From NCBI GenBank assembly GCA_002842135.1, contig PHCD01000014.1, forward strand, positions 1 to 25,561: 25,561 bases of DNA, given 5' to 3'. This DNA is from Betaproteobacteria bacterium HGW-Betaproteobacteria-8. GTDB taxonomy: Bacteria; Pseudomonadota; Gammaproteobacteria; Burkholderiales; Methylophilaceae. A program made the position numbers and the translations under genes. Below, in pieces: positions 8,614 through 15,196 of the stretch (position 1 is the first letter of the stretch; each line of letters opens with the position of its first letter). The notes under the pieces are model-generated. The model did no database searches and was not told the DNA's origin. It saw only the letters and a program-made list of their open reading frames with translations.

Positions 8614-8862
8614 GGGTTACCTGAAATCTTTTTTCTCAATTCACAACCGGTAGTTAGCCGGTGTGATTCTGTTGTCGGCAGTTGTTGCGGAAAACTTTAG
8701 CAGGCCGTTGAAAAACTACTGCGGTGGCCACCTGCTGCGTTGTGCGGTGCGCGATGTAAGTTGAATTTGTGCTGTTTGTATCTTTAGGGCGGCGGCGTTT
8801 GGAGCCAGAAAATATTGAATACCTGGTAATGCGGATGAAGATGAGGCAGGGAGCCAAATATT
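8614..8862. other. Noncoding gap with small palindromes and an IS-end-like motif
   Basis: No believable gene is seen here. The stretch holds a small hairpin (CACAACCGG at 8642-8650 against CCGGTGTG at 8658-8665) and a perfect palindrome GGTGGCCACC (8723-8732). It also holds the sequence AGGCCGTTGAAAAACT at 8702-8717, which resembles terminal repeats of some insertion sequences from memory only. No transposase and no matching second end are visible, so at most this is a relic. Confidence 0.3.
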
Positions 8863-8892
8863 AAAAAGCCCTGCATTTCTGCAGAGCTTTTA
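8863..8892 (-). terminator. Strong intrinsic terminator (minus strand)
   Basis: Read on the minus strand the sequence folds into an 11-base-pair stem, AAAGCTCTGCA against TGCAGGGCTTT, with one G-U pair and a GAAA tetraloop, followed at once by further U residues. It begins at the TAA stop of the truncated frame at 8890-9036. It is the natural end of a minus-strand gene that is no longer intact. Confidence 0.8.
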
Positions 8893-9036
8893 TTTTCTGC
8901 GCACCCAGCCATTGGTACACTTGATGCAGCGACCACCTGTTGCATAAGTTCTGATAGTATCTTTCTGAATAGCCGTATTTTTAGATTCTCGTATTACATA
9001 AACGGGGAAAGATTCAAGGCGTGTTTCAACATTGGG
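8890..9036 (-). pseudogene. 3' remnant of an unidentified minus-strand gene
   Basis: Minus-strand frame ending in a TAA at 8890-8892 and open for 48 codons back to a stop at 9037-9039, with no ATG, GTG or TTG start. The tail reads ...DTIRTYATGGRCIKCTNGWVRRK, with a Cys-x-x-Cys pair. Two facts argue that it is or was coding: it is followed directly by a strong intrinsic terminator, and it ends where the cassette array begins (near 9031/9032). I do not recognise the protein. A plausible reading is that cassette insertion removed or displaced its 5' part. A chance open frame is the alternative. Confidence 0.4.
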
Positions 9037-9043
9037 TCACTTA

Positions 9044-9598
9044 ATGATTAACGCAGACATCATCGCTACAGTTGCAGCGGCCATCGCTCTCGGTTCCGCT
9101 ATTGTCTCCGTGTTGGCGATCTACATCCCTTGGCGAAATACACATGACGCCGAAATCTTCAAAGAAGCCGTCAGTGCTTTGATTCGGTCTTATGAAACGC
9201 TCACCTCCCACGGTACCGTAATATGTCCGCCTACCGCTGACCGTCTAAATTGGCTCACTGCCGCCCGACATATTGAAGCTTTCAAGTCGTTGAAGCTTCG
9301 ACTCAAGACCGATTTGTACGTCACACTCTGCAAGGAAAACGAAGAGTATTGGCGCCACCAGTTCTACCTCTCACTCCTTCGCCATTCCACGTACACCTTT
9401 GCCTATTTCAACAATGCTGAAATTGAGCCAAGGTCGGCCCTAGTTCTCTTTTCGTTTGCTGCGTGGCCTAAGGGTCAGCCAGATCCAATCGATCAAATCA
9501 ACTTCCGAGCACTCCTCGAGGAGTCCAATTATATGCGGACCAATTTCGGTTTTCGTGAATACTTGAAGAAGTTTCCTAAGTATGCAACCGAGACTTAA
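9044..9598 (+). CDS. Cassette 1: unknown membrane-anchored protein
   Basis: I do not recognise this 184-residue protein. An N-terminal membrane helix (about residues 6-28, IATVAAAIALGSAIVSVLAIYI) is followed by a soluble domain rich in Leu, Arg, Tyr and Phe with no known motif. Such single-helix proteins of about 180 residues are common in cassette arrays. ATG 9044 is preferred. A TTG at 9032 would add four residues. Neither has a Shine-Dalgarno sequence, and the start lies only 12 bases from the cassette boundary, so translation may be leaderless or depend on upstream transcription. The stop codon lies inside the left box of attC 1. Confidence 0.65.
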   Translation: MINADIIATVAAAIALGSAIVSVLAIYIPWRNTHDAEIFKEAVSALIRSYETLTSHGTVICPPTADRLNWLTAARHIEAFKSLKLRLKTDLYVTLCKENEEYWRHQFYLSLLRHSTYTFAYFNNAEIEPRSALVLFSFAAWPKGQPDPIDQINFRALLEESNYMRTNFGFREYLKKFPKYATET

Positions 9599-9688
9599 CC
9601 TCTCGGGCAACCGGATCGCTCGCAAGTTTCGTTTGCAGGTTCTCTCGGTGCCTTGCCCTCTGGCGGCTGGTTACCTCAAACGTTGGCA
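9593..9688 (+). other. attC-like site 1
   Basis: Left box ACTTAAC (9593-9599, overlapping the gene stop) fits RYYYAAC. Right box GTTGGCA (9682-9688) is a partial fit to GTTRRRY. Inner arms pair: TAACC with GGTTA, GGGCAA with TTGCCC, and CGCAA with TTTGCG. About 96 bases, a normal attC size. The right box is degenerate, so confidence is moderate. Confidence 0.5.
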
Positions 9689-9731
9689 TCATTAACAATA
9701 ATTTCATTTCCACAATAAAAAGGAGAAAAAT

Positions 9732-10016
9732 ATGAGTGATTTAGTATGCCCTCACTGTCATGGAGAAGTTCCGCGAGGCGCTACAGTTTGCCGCGGTTGC
9801 CAAGCAGAAATTGAGTATGGTTCACCACCAGCAGCATTTCTTGTCATCGCAATAGCAAGTGCTTTTCTGGGGTTTAAAACATCTGGCATTGTCCCTGAGA
9901 GTTTGCATTTTCTCGCTTGGGTTATTGGGATCGGGGCTTTCGTAGTAGGTTGCGTATTACTAAACAAAATGTTCGGTGATAGGGTTATATTCAAACGCAA
10001 CTATCGCACAAGATAG
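9732..10016 (+). CDS. Cassette 2: zinc-ribbon membrane protein
   Basis: The 94-residue protein begins with a double CxxC zinc ribbon (CPHC at residues 6-9 and CRGC at 20-23). Two membrane helices follow, about 33-50 (PAAFLVIAIASAFLGF) and 60-79 (LAWVIGIGAFVVGCVLL), and a basic tail of Arg, Lys and Asn. The N-terminal ribbon is probably cytoplasmic. The function is unknown. Similar small zinc-ribbon membrane proteins occur widely as orphan genes. A very good ribosome site (AAGGAG, 6 bases before ATG) fixes the start, in contrast to cassettes 1 and 3. Confidence 0.75.
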   Translation: MSDLVCPHCHGEVPRGATVCRGCQAEIEYGSPPAAFLVIAIASAFLGFKTSGIVPESLHFLAWVIGIGAFVVGCVLLNKMFGDRVIFKRNYRTR

Positions 10017-10024
10017 CAAATGCT

Positions 10025-10083
10025 GCCTTACCCATCCATCAAGCGAGATACGCTAAAGTGCATCGCTTAGTCAAACGTTGGGC
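10025..10083 (+). other. attC-like site 2
   Basis: Right box GTTGGGC (10077-10083) fits GTTRRRY exactly. The left box is GCCTTAC (10025-10031), one base off GCCTAAC. Inner arms AAGCGA and TCGCTT pair exactly. Length is 59 bases, the size first described for the smallest attC sites. It begins 9 bases after the stop of cassette 2. Confidence 0.55.
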
Positions 10084-10094
10084 TTCTCATTACG

Positions 10095-10292
10095 ATGCAT
10101 AGCGACCATACGCTCAAGATAGAAGATGCCGTAATTGGCGAGGACGTAATCGTCATCAAACCGGATTCTTTTATGTATAACAAAATTGGACAGATTTGGA
10201 AAGTTGTTGTTCGAGGAGATCGGGTTCGGGTTTCCGTCTGTTTCGAGGGTGAGATATACAACTTCAACCTTGAGGGGCTAAGTCTTGCTTGA
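10095..10292 (+). CDS. Cassette 3a: unknown 65-residue protein
   Basis: Small, probably all-beta protein: GEDVIVIKPDSFMYNKIG, WKVVVRGDRVRVSVCFEG, IYNFNLEGLSLA. The alternating hydrophobic pattern and the GEI/GQI turns resemble small SH3-like barrels, but no family can be named. Its end overlaps the start of the following nuclease-like gene by 8 bases, so the two are translated together and probably work together. Possible roles are an inhibitor or antitoxin for the nuclease, or a nucleic-acid-binding partner (inference only). No Shine-Dalgarno sequence is seen before the ATG, which lies 17 bases after the cassette boundary. Confidence 0.6.
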   Translation: MHSDHTLKIEDAVIGEDVIVIKPDSFMYNKIGQIWKVVVRGDRVRVSVCFEGEIYNFNLEGLSLA

Positions 10293-10686
10293 TCCTCAAC
10301 TCACGGGGAACGTTGGCCTGTACTACTGTTGCTACCGGCTCTCTTTGCTTGGCTGGAATGTCATGCCAACTGCCAGAAATGCTCGCGGCGTGGACATCAT
10401 TGCCTACAGCAGAGACGCGAGCCGTTTTGTTGGGATTCAGGTCAAGGCTCTTAGTAAGCGGAATCCTGTTCCCCTCGGTACCTCTCTTGATAAAGTCATG
10501 GGTGACTTCTGGGTCATCGTGAACAAAGTGGCAACTTCACCGTCGGCGTTCATTCTCTTGCCGTCTGAAGTAAGGGCGGGTGCCCATCGCGGAGAGAAAG
10601 ACGGTCGCGTTTCGTTTTGGCTCCAACCCACTGACTACGACCAAGAGCAATTTCGCGAGGCTTGGGAGCGCATCGGTCATGGTTAG
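10285..10686 (+). CDS. Cassette 3b: PD-(D/E)XK nuclease-like protein
   Basis: The 133-residue product shows the core of the PD-(D/E)XK nuclease fold. After a helix and strand (LLGWNV) comes RGVDIIAY with Asp37, then FVGIQVKAL with Gln52 and Lys54 (the Q-x-K form of the E-x-K motif seen in Mrr-like and related families). The remainder includes a DFWVIVNK strand and a C-terminal helix (QEQFREAWERIG). The start is TTG at 10285, overlapping the upstream small gene. A later start would lose the N-terminal helix. It is probably a small endonuclease or a non-catalytic relative. The substrate is unknown. Confidence 0.65.
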   Translation: MLDPQLTGNVGLYYCCYRLSLLGWNVMPTARNARGVDIIAYSRDASRFVGIQVKALSKRNPVPLGTSLDKVMGDFWVIVNKVATSPSAFILLPSEVRAGAHRGEKDGRVSFWLQPTDYDQEQFREAWERIGHG

Positions 10687-10694
10687 CCATCGAA

Positions 10695-10765
10695 GCCTAA
10701 CTTATCATTCCACCGGACCTGACCTGCGTGAAAAGCCGCGCAGGCTGCTCACTTCTACGTTAGGA
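10695..10765 (+). other. attC-like site 3
   Basis: Left box GCCTAAC (10695-10701) is an exact RYYYAAC match. Right box GTTAGGA (10759-10765) pairs with it except at the last base. The central arms CCTGCG and CGCAGG pair exactly. Length is 71 bases. It starts 8 bases after the nuclease stop. The AGGA inside the right box also serves as the ribosome site for cassette 4. Confidence 0.65.
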
Positions 10766-10774
10766 TGCAACTCC

Positions 10775-11347
10775 ATGGAATACTTGTCGCTGTTCCGAAT
10801 GCCAACTCCGATGAAAATCACGGGGCGCTCTTCAAGCATTACGAACGCATTCATCAATTCCATAATTCCCGTCGTGCCGCCAAGCGCGGAAGAAGTCAGG
10901 CAGGCTCTCTCAATACTTGGAATGACCCCCGAAACATTTCAGTGCGCATACTGCGGCAGTGTCGCTTCGGAATGGGATCACCTCCGCCCGCTCGTAAAAA
11001 ATAAGAAGCCAACTGGGTATATTTCTGAAATTCACAACCTCGTGCCATCCTGCGGAAAGTGCAATCAGTCAAAGGGCAACAAGGAGTGGAAAACCTGGAT
11101 GCTCAGTAATGCGAAGTTGTCCCCAACGACACGCGGCATTAAGGACATCCAGGAACGAGTTAAGCGGCTGGAGTCTTACGAGAATTTCAAGGCTCCAACA
11201 AAAATGGATTTTGCCGCCATTATTGGAGAAAATGTTTGGGAGCAGCACCAAAACAATCTGGAGCGAGTGCAGGTTCTCATGCGCGAATCGCAGGAGCTTG
11301 CTGCCAAGATTAATGCGGGGGTCGCCAGTGCATACAAATTGCTCTAA
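10775..11347 (+). CDS. Cassette 4: HNH endonuclease
   Basis: A 190-residue HNH nuclease. The zinc-binding HNH core is complete: CAYC (Cys57, Cys60), EWDHLRPL (Asp68, His69), HNLVPSCGKCNQSKGN (His87, Asn88, Cys93, Cys96, Asn97). A helical C-terminal part follows. HNH proteins of this type occur as restriction or defence nucleases and as orphan genes in mobile DNA. Target unknown. ATG 10775 is chosen because it is the first start within the cassette, preceded by AGGA 9 bases upstream. The same frame stays open back into the previous cassette, but an upstream start would cross the attC site. Confidence 0.8.
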   Translation: MEYLSLFRMPTPMKITGRSSSITNAFINSIIPVVPPSAEEVRQALSILGMTPETFQCAYCGSVASEWDHLRPLVKNKKPTGYISEIHNLVPSCGKCNQSKGNKEWKTWMLSNAKLSPTTRGIKDIQERVKRLESYENFKAPTKMDFAAIIGENVWEQHQNNLERVQVLMRESQELAAKINAGVASAYKLL

Positions 11348-11353
11348 CTCTTC

Positions 11354-11426
11354 ACTCAACCTCGCCACTTCGGTCACTGGGGCCGCGCGATAAAACCGCA
11401 CGGCGCCGGCTAGTTCTAAGTTAAGT
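11354..11426 (+). other. attC-like site 4
   Basis: Left box ACTCAAC (11354-11360) fits RYYYAAC and right box GTTAAGT (11420-11426) fits GTTRRRY. The two are complementary at six of seven bases. The inner arms GCCGCGCG and CGCACGGC pair with one mismatch, flanked by ACT and AGT. Length is 73 bases. Confidence 0.6.
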
Positions 11427-11445
11427 TTCCGCAGGAGCTCCTCAA

Positions 11446-12312
11446 GTGCAGCGCCATCATTACGTTCCACAATTTTATCTGCGTGAATGGTATGTATCAG
11501 GAAAGTCTGCATTCTGGCTTTATTGCCGTGACGACGATGGCCGTTTAATCTTTGGTCACAAGTCCGCAAGATCAGTGGGTTATCAAAGTGGGCTTTATTC
11601 AGTTATTCCAGAAATTTTTGGAATTCAGACTTCTGTTTCAAATGAGTTTGAGGAAAAGTTTTTCTCGCCACTAGACTCTGCTGCAAGTCGGGTGAGTAGA
11701 AAACTTATAAAATCGGGCCTCCCAAGTCTATCGACAGAAGATCGTCTTGTTTGGAGTTTGTTTGTAAACTCCCTTTTGGAGAGATCTCCAACTAGAATCA
11801 ACGAAGTAAAAGAGGATGCAAAAATAATTGCTGAAAAATGTGTCTATGAGTTAAAGGAGCGTTTTGGCATGTCCGAAACAGATCAACGTTGTTTCTGGGA
11901 AATGCTGGACATACCGGCTATCACAAACAACGCTGTTCTAACTGGCATGGTGAAGTGGATTTGCGACAATGAAACCATCCGCCACTTTTTCGATATGGCA
12001 TGGGTGGTAATTCGCTTACCTGAAGGGAAAAATCACTTCTTAACAGGTGATACGCCAGTGGTTGTCAACGGCGATAACAGCGGCACACCAATACATGTTC
12101 TATCATTAGCTTTATCACCCAGTGCGTTGCTTGTTATGCATACTCGCGATGAAGAATTCGATGAAGATTTTATTAAAAAAATGGCTTTATTGCACAGCCC
12201 GTTGATAGCAAAGCAAACAAAGCGTTATCTGATTTCGTCAAGAGAACTCCTTGACGATGGGAACGTAAAGTATCGCAGAATTTTAAGTGAAATATTTACT
12301 GGTTCAAAATAA
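11446..12312 (+). CDS. Cassette 5: DUF4238 domain protein
   Basis: The 288-residue product starts MQRHHYVPQFYLREWY, the diagnostic N-terminus of the DUF4238 family. Most of its length matches the usual size of that family (about 270-320 residues). The function of DUF4238 is not established as far as I know. Members occur often in variable and mobile regions. A GTG start at 11446 is preceded by AGGAG with 8 bases spacing. The gene is clearly AT-richer than the flagellar genes, with Lys and Ile codons ending in A or T, a sign of transfer. The stop falls just before attC 5. Confidence 0.8.
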   Translation: MQRHHYVPQFYLREWYVSGKSAFWLYCRDDDGRLIFGHKSARSVGYQSGLYSVIPEIFGIQTSVSNEFEEKFFSPLDSAASRVSRKLIKSGLPSLSTEDRLVWSLFVNSLLERSPTRINEVKEDAKIIAEKCVYELKERFGMSETDQRCFWEMLDIPAITNNAVLTGMVKWICDNETIRHFFDMAWVVIRLPEGKNHFLTGDTPVVVNGDNSGTPIHVLSLALSPSALLVMHTRDEEFDEDFIKKMALLHSPLIAKQTKRYLISSRELLDDGNVKYRRILSEIFTGSK

Positions 12313-12314
12313 GA

Positions 12315-12360
12315 GCCTAACACTTTGGTCAACTGGACGGCTTAAAGCTGTGTGTTGGGC
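12315..12360 (+). other. attC-like site 5 (end of array)
   Basis: Left box GCCTAAC (12315-12321) and right box GTTGGGC (12354-12360) are both exact consensus matches and complementary to each other except at one position (G-T). The inner arms (CACTTT against AAAGCTGTG with a bulge) pair less well. Length is only 46 bases, shorter than typical attC sites. It may be an incomplete or degenerate site. Confidence 0.55.
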
Positions 12361-12503
12361 TCCCGCCACCGGTGATATCTACGTAATCAATATCTGCCAG
12401 CTACTTGATTTATCAGACCGATGAGCCGGCCACGGCAAGCCATAGACCATGAAGTGAAAGCAACTCCAATCAAGCATTGAACCACTTGGGAGTTAGAGCC
12501 GGT
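12361..12503. other. Gap between the array and the response regulator
   Basis: No gene is seen in these 143 bases. An inverted repeat AACTCC (12462-12467) / GGAGTT (12489-12494), with CAAT/ATTG pairing inside the loop, lies just after the response-regulator stop on the minus strand. It may be its terminator, though the U run is weak. Confidence 0.35.
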
Positions 12504-13160
12504 TTATTCGGAGTCGATCAGGTGATTCTTGATGGCGTAATGGGTGATTTCGGAGTTGTTGTGCAGGTGCATTTTTTCCAGCAGGCGCGCTCGGTAAACG
12601 CTGATGGTCTTGACGGAAAGGCAGAGTTTCTCGGCAATATCCCCTACGGTCATGCCGGATGCAATCATGGTGAGTGTCTGGAATTCACGGTCGGAAAGTG
12701 TCTGGTGCAGCGGTTTCTCTTCATCACCCAGATGGTTGGCCAGGCTTTCGGCAACGCTGGCGCTGAGATATTTTTTGCCTTTTGCGATGGCACGTATGGC
12801 TAATACCAGTTCTGAAGAAGCGCCTTGTTTGGTCAAATAGCCGGAGGCGCCTGCTTTCAGTGAGCGGATCGCATATTGATCTTCCTTGTGCATCGAGAGC
12901 ATCAATACAGCCAGGTTCGGATTTTCTTTCTTGAGTATCTTGAGTGCTTCAACGCCGTTGCGATCCGGCAGCGAGATGTCCAGAACCAGCACATCGGCCG
13001 GATTCTTGCGTGCAACCATAATGGCTTCGGTGGCGCTCTCGGCCTCTGCGATGACCTGGATATCATCGGTTTCAGAGAGGATTTGCTTCAGGCCGTCACG
13101 CAATATCGCGTGATCGTCAGCGATAATGACTTTGATATTAGGTGGTAGCATTTTACTCAA
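12504..13160 (-). CDS. NarL/FixJ-family response regulator
   Basis: The 218-residue protein combines a receiver domain (residues about 8-125, acidic pair Asp14-Asp15, phospho-acceptor Asp61 in VLVLDISLP, Lys112 region) with a LuxR-type helix-turn-helix (about 152-210, LSDREFQTLTMIASGMTVGDIAEKL). It is an output transcription factor driven by the kinase encoded 30 bases upstream. Position between the array and flhDC suggests a role in motility or surface behaviour, which is an inference. Targets are unknown. An internal Met4 could also be the start. Confidence 0.93.
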   Translation of the reverse strand: MSKMLPPNIKVIIADDHAILRDGLKQILSETDDIQVIAEAESATEAIMVARKNPADVLVLDISLPDRNGVEALKILKKENPNLAVLMLSMHKEDQYAIRSLKAGASGYLTKQGASSELVLAIRAIAKGKKYLSASVAESLANHLGDEEKPLHQTLSDREFQTLTMIASGMTVGDIAEKLCLSVKTISVYRARLLEKMHLHNNSEITHYAIKNHLIDSE

Positions 13161-13190
13161 GCGGTTAAAAGAGGCTTTTGATTCCTTTGC

Positions 13191-14885
13191 CTAGATGCCT
13201 AAGTTATAGCATGAATTATAGGGAAGCCTCACCAAAATTTTAGTGCCGCTCATTAAACCCGGCTCAATCGATATCTGGCCACCTACGGCCTGAACGCGTT
13301 CTACCATGCCTCTTAGCCCGAAGGCATGCTTTTTAAGTTTGTCTTCCGGCTTGATGCCAATGCCATCGTCGCTGATTTGCATCACGACTTCATCGGTTTG
13401 GTGGATCAAATCAATTTTGACCGAATTGGCTTTGGCGTATTTGGCGACATTCGTGGTCGCTTCCTGGCATATCCTGAACAGGACGATGGAGCGGTCGATG
13501 TCTAATTCGAGGCTATCATCGTTGGTCGTGAAATTGACACGAACACCTGTCCTGTTTTCGAATTCGGTCGTTTGCCATTCCAGTGCCGGCACTATGCCAA
13601 GCTCAAGTACGCCCGGCCTTAAGTCCGCCGTAATTCTGTGCGTATCGTCAAACGTGCTGTCGACCAGTTTTTCCAGTTGCCCGGCTTTTTCGATCAGCTC
13701 GGGCTGATGCTTCGCCAAGCCTTTAATCAGCGAAGACAAGCCAATTTTAATGGCCGACAGGTTGCCGCCAATATTGTCGTGGATTTCGCGCGCGATATGC
13801 AGTCGTTCCTGCTCTTTTACCAAGGCCATGTGCGAGGAGAGTTCTTCAAGTTGCTGGTGTGATTGCTCAAGCTCCTGCTTCTCTTTTTTGCTCTGGGTGA
13901 TGTTGGTGATAACGCCGCACCACTGAACCTGGCCCTGTGCATTTAATACTGCGCTGGCACGCAGATTGACCAGTTTGATATCCTGCCATTCTTCGATCCA
14001 GAGCCCGCCTTCCCAGTTCCAGACAGAAAGATCTGTGGCCGATTGATGCATACTGTTTGAGAAAGACTCGCGATCTTCCGGCAAGATAATCTCGACAAGC
14101 CTGTCTGGCTCTTTGAACAGGATGTCGGAATGGATACCTAGCAGTGCATGGCATCCGCCACTCAGGTAATTGAAAGCGATTTCATTCTGGTCATCGAGAA
14201 AACATTGAAATACCAGGCTGGGGATGTTCGAAACAATTGCCTTGAAGCGATGGGTGATTTCATCCAGTGCCATTTTCTCGTTCTTGCTCTGGGTGATGTC
14301 GGTGATGATGCCGCTCCACAATACTTTACCCTGCGGGTTCCTGGTTGCAGTAGCGCGCAGATTGACGGATTTTACGTCATGATATTTCCCCATCCATAAA
14401 CCGCCTTCCCAGTTCCATGTATCCAGGCTGGCTGCAGATGCGTGCATGCTTTCAAGGAAGGATTCGCGGTCGGAAGGCAATATCATGTCAAACAACAGCT
14501 GCGGGTTGGCGCTTAATTTCTCCGGTGATACATCCAATAAAGCCTGGCAGCCTTCGTTCAGGTAGGTAAAGGCAATTTCGTTATCTTCGTTCAGCGTGCA
14601 TTCAAACACCAGGCCCGGGATGTTGGAAAGAATGGTTTTGAAACGTGAAATGACTTTGGTGAGCTCTCGTTTCTCATTATTACTTTGCACGAGGCCGGTA
14701 ATGACACCAAGCCGGCGTGCCTCGCCTTGTTCATCCTGATTCGCGCCCTCCCTGAGGCTGATGAGTTTTGCGTTTTGCCATTGCACCACCTGCGACTCGG
14801 CCAACCCGTTCAATGACGATGGGTTTCTCTCTGAGCGGACCATACTCATCGGGACGTGGTTCTGTTTTTCAGGCAATGAGTCCAT
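13191..14885 (-). CDS. PAS-containing sensor histidine kinase (NarX/HisKA_3 type)
   Basis: The 564-residue cytoplasmic kinase has two full PAS/PAC units (about 81-203 and 213-335) and the C-terminal part of a third unit before them (about 40-72). The three copies repeat at a fixed distance of 132 residues. The HisKA_3 phospho-acceptor is His369 in AREIHDNIGGN. The ATPase domain has Asn479 (RICQEATTNV), DDGIG (506-510) and GLRGM (523-527). No membrane segment or signal peptide is seen, so the signal is probably internal, for example redox, gas or a small ligand. It lies 30 bases upstream of its regulator and divergent from flhDC across 0.9 kb. The start has a weak ribosome site. Confidence 0.92.
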   Translation of the reverse strand: MDSLPEKQNHVPMSMVRSERNPSSLNGLAESQVVQWQNAKLISLREGANQDEQGEARRLGVITGLVQSNNEKRELTKVISRFKTILSNIPGLVFECTLNEDNEIAFTYLNEGCQALLDVSPEKLSANPQLLFDMILPSDRESFLESMHASAASLDTWNWEGGLWMGKYHDVKSVNLRATATRNPQGKVLWSGIITDITQSKNEKMALDEITHRFKAIVSNIPSLVFQCFLDDQNEIAFNYLSGGCHALLGIHSDILFKEPDRLVEIILPEDRESFSNSMHQSATDLSVWNWEGGLWIEEWQDIKLVNLRASAVLNAQGQVQWCGVITNITQSKKEKQELEQSHQQLEELSSHMALVKEQERLHIAREIHDNIGGNLSAIKIGLSSLIKGLAKHQPELIEKAGQLEKLVDSTFDDTHRITADLRPGVLELGIVPALEWQTTEFENRTGVRVNFTTNDDSLELDIDRSIVLFRICQEATTNVAKYAKANSVKIDLIHQTDEVVMQISDDGIGIKPEDKLKKHAFGLRGMVERVQAVGGQISIEPGLMSGTKILVRLPYNSCYNLGI

Positions 14886-15114
14886 TTGATAACTTTGATT
14901 TGATAATTGGTTAATACTTAATGAGCGAATTTCATACCATGCAAATTATTCGGCTGATATTCGGCCGGGAGTGGTTGTAAGCTATTGAATGTAAATTGAT
15001 AATTTTCAGGCATGCACATGCCGGAATTTATTGGCCATGCTGAAACGTTGACGGTATATCGGCAGAATGTTGAATAACTTGAATAACTGTCGATATTTTG
15101 ACTACTTGGTTATT

Positions 15115-15196
15115 ACCCAGGATTTCTCGCCCCTGGATTCTTAAGTGCCCAGGATTTTGAGCACCAAAGATTTTTAGCATTAATGATTCTTTAGCC
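15115..15196. repeat. Degenerate tandem repeat, about 16-17 bp unit
   Basis: Units of the form CCCAGGATTTCTCGC, CCCTGGATTCTTAAGTG, CCCAGGATTTTGAGC, ACCAAAGATTTTTAGC and ATTAATGATTCTTTAGCC follow each other without gap. The core GATT is kept in all units while the flanks vary. Decayed minisatellite or clustered protein-binding sites. The role is unknown. Confidence 0.45.

Larger units (their letters stand above)
9032..12354 (+). mobile_element. Integron-type gene cassette array without integrase (CALIN)
   Basis: Five plus-strand units in a row each consist of one short coding unit (one gene, or two overlapping) followed by an imperfect palindrome with RYYYAAC and GTTRRRY-like boxes, the layout of integron cassettes and their attC sites. 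Cutting between G and TT of each right box gives units 9032-9682, 9683-10077, 10078-10759, 10760-11420 and 11421-12354. Genes are co-oriented, tightly packed, of unrelated families and differ in base composition (the last is AT-rich). No tyrosine integrase or attI is seen anywhere in the window, so it is a cluster of attC sites lacking an integrase or an off-site insertion. The flanks are flagellar and regulatory genes on the opposite strand. Confidence 0.7.

Noticed and set aside
8654..8857. 67-codon minus-strand open frame in the gap after fliC
   Set aside because: Basic, low-complexity translation with no clear ribosome site; it overlaps palindromes and an IS-end-like motif and is more likely noncoding.
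10580..10774. Upstream extension of the HNH gene frame
   Set aside because: It would start inside the nuclease-like gene and cross an attC-like site. The in-cassette ATG at 10775 has a ribosome site.
11069..11569. 166-codon minus-strand frame across cassettes 4 and 5
   Set aside because: It spans a cassette boundary and lies antisense to the HNH and DUF4238 genes.
9032..12354. Prophage or transposon as the source of the foreign block
   Set aside because: No integrase, transposase, terminal repeats or phage structural genes are seen, and the attC-like pattern explains the layout better.
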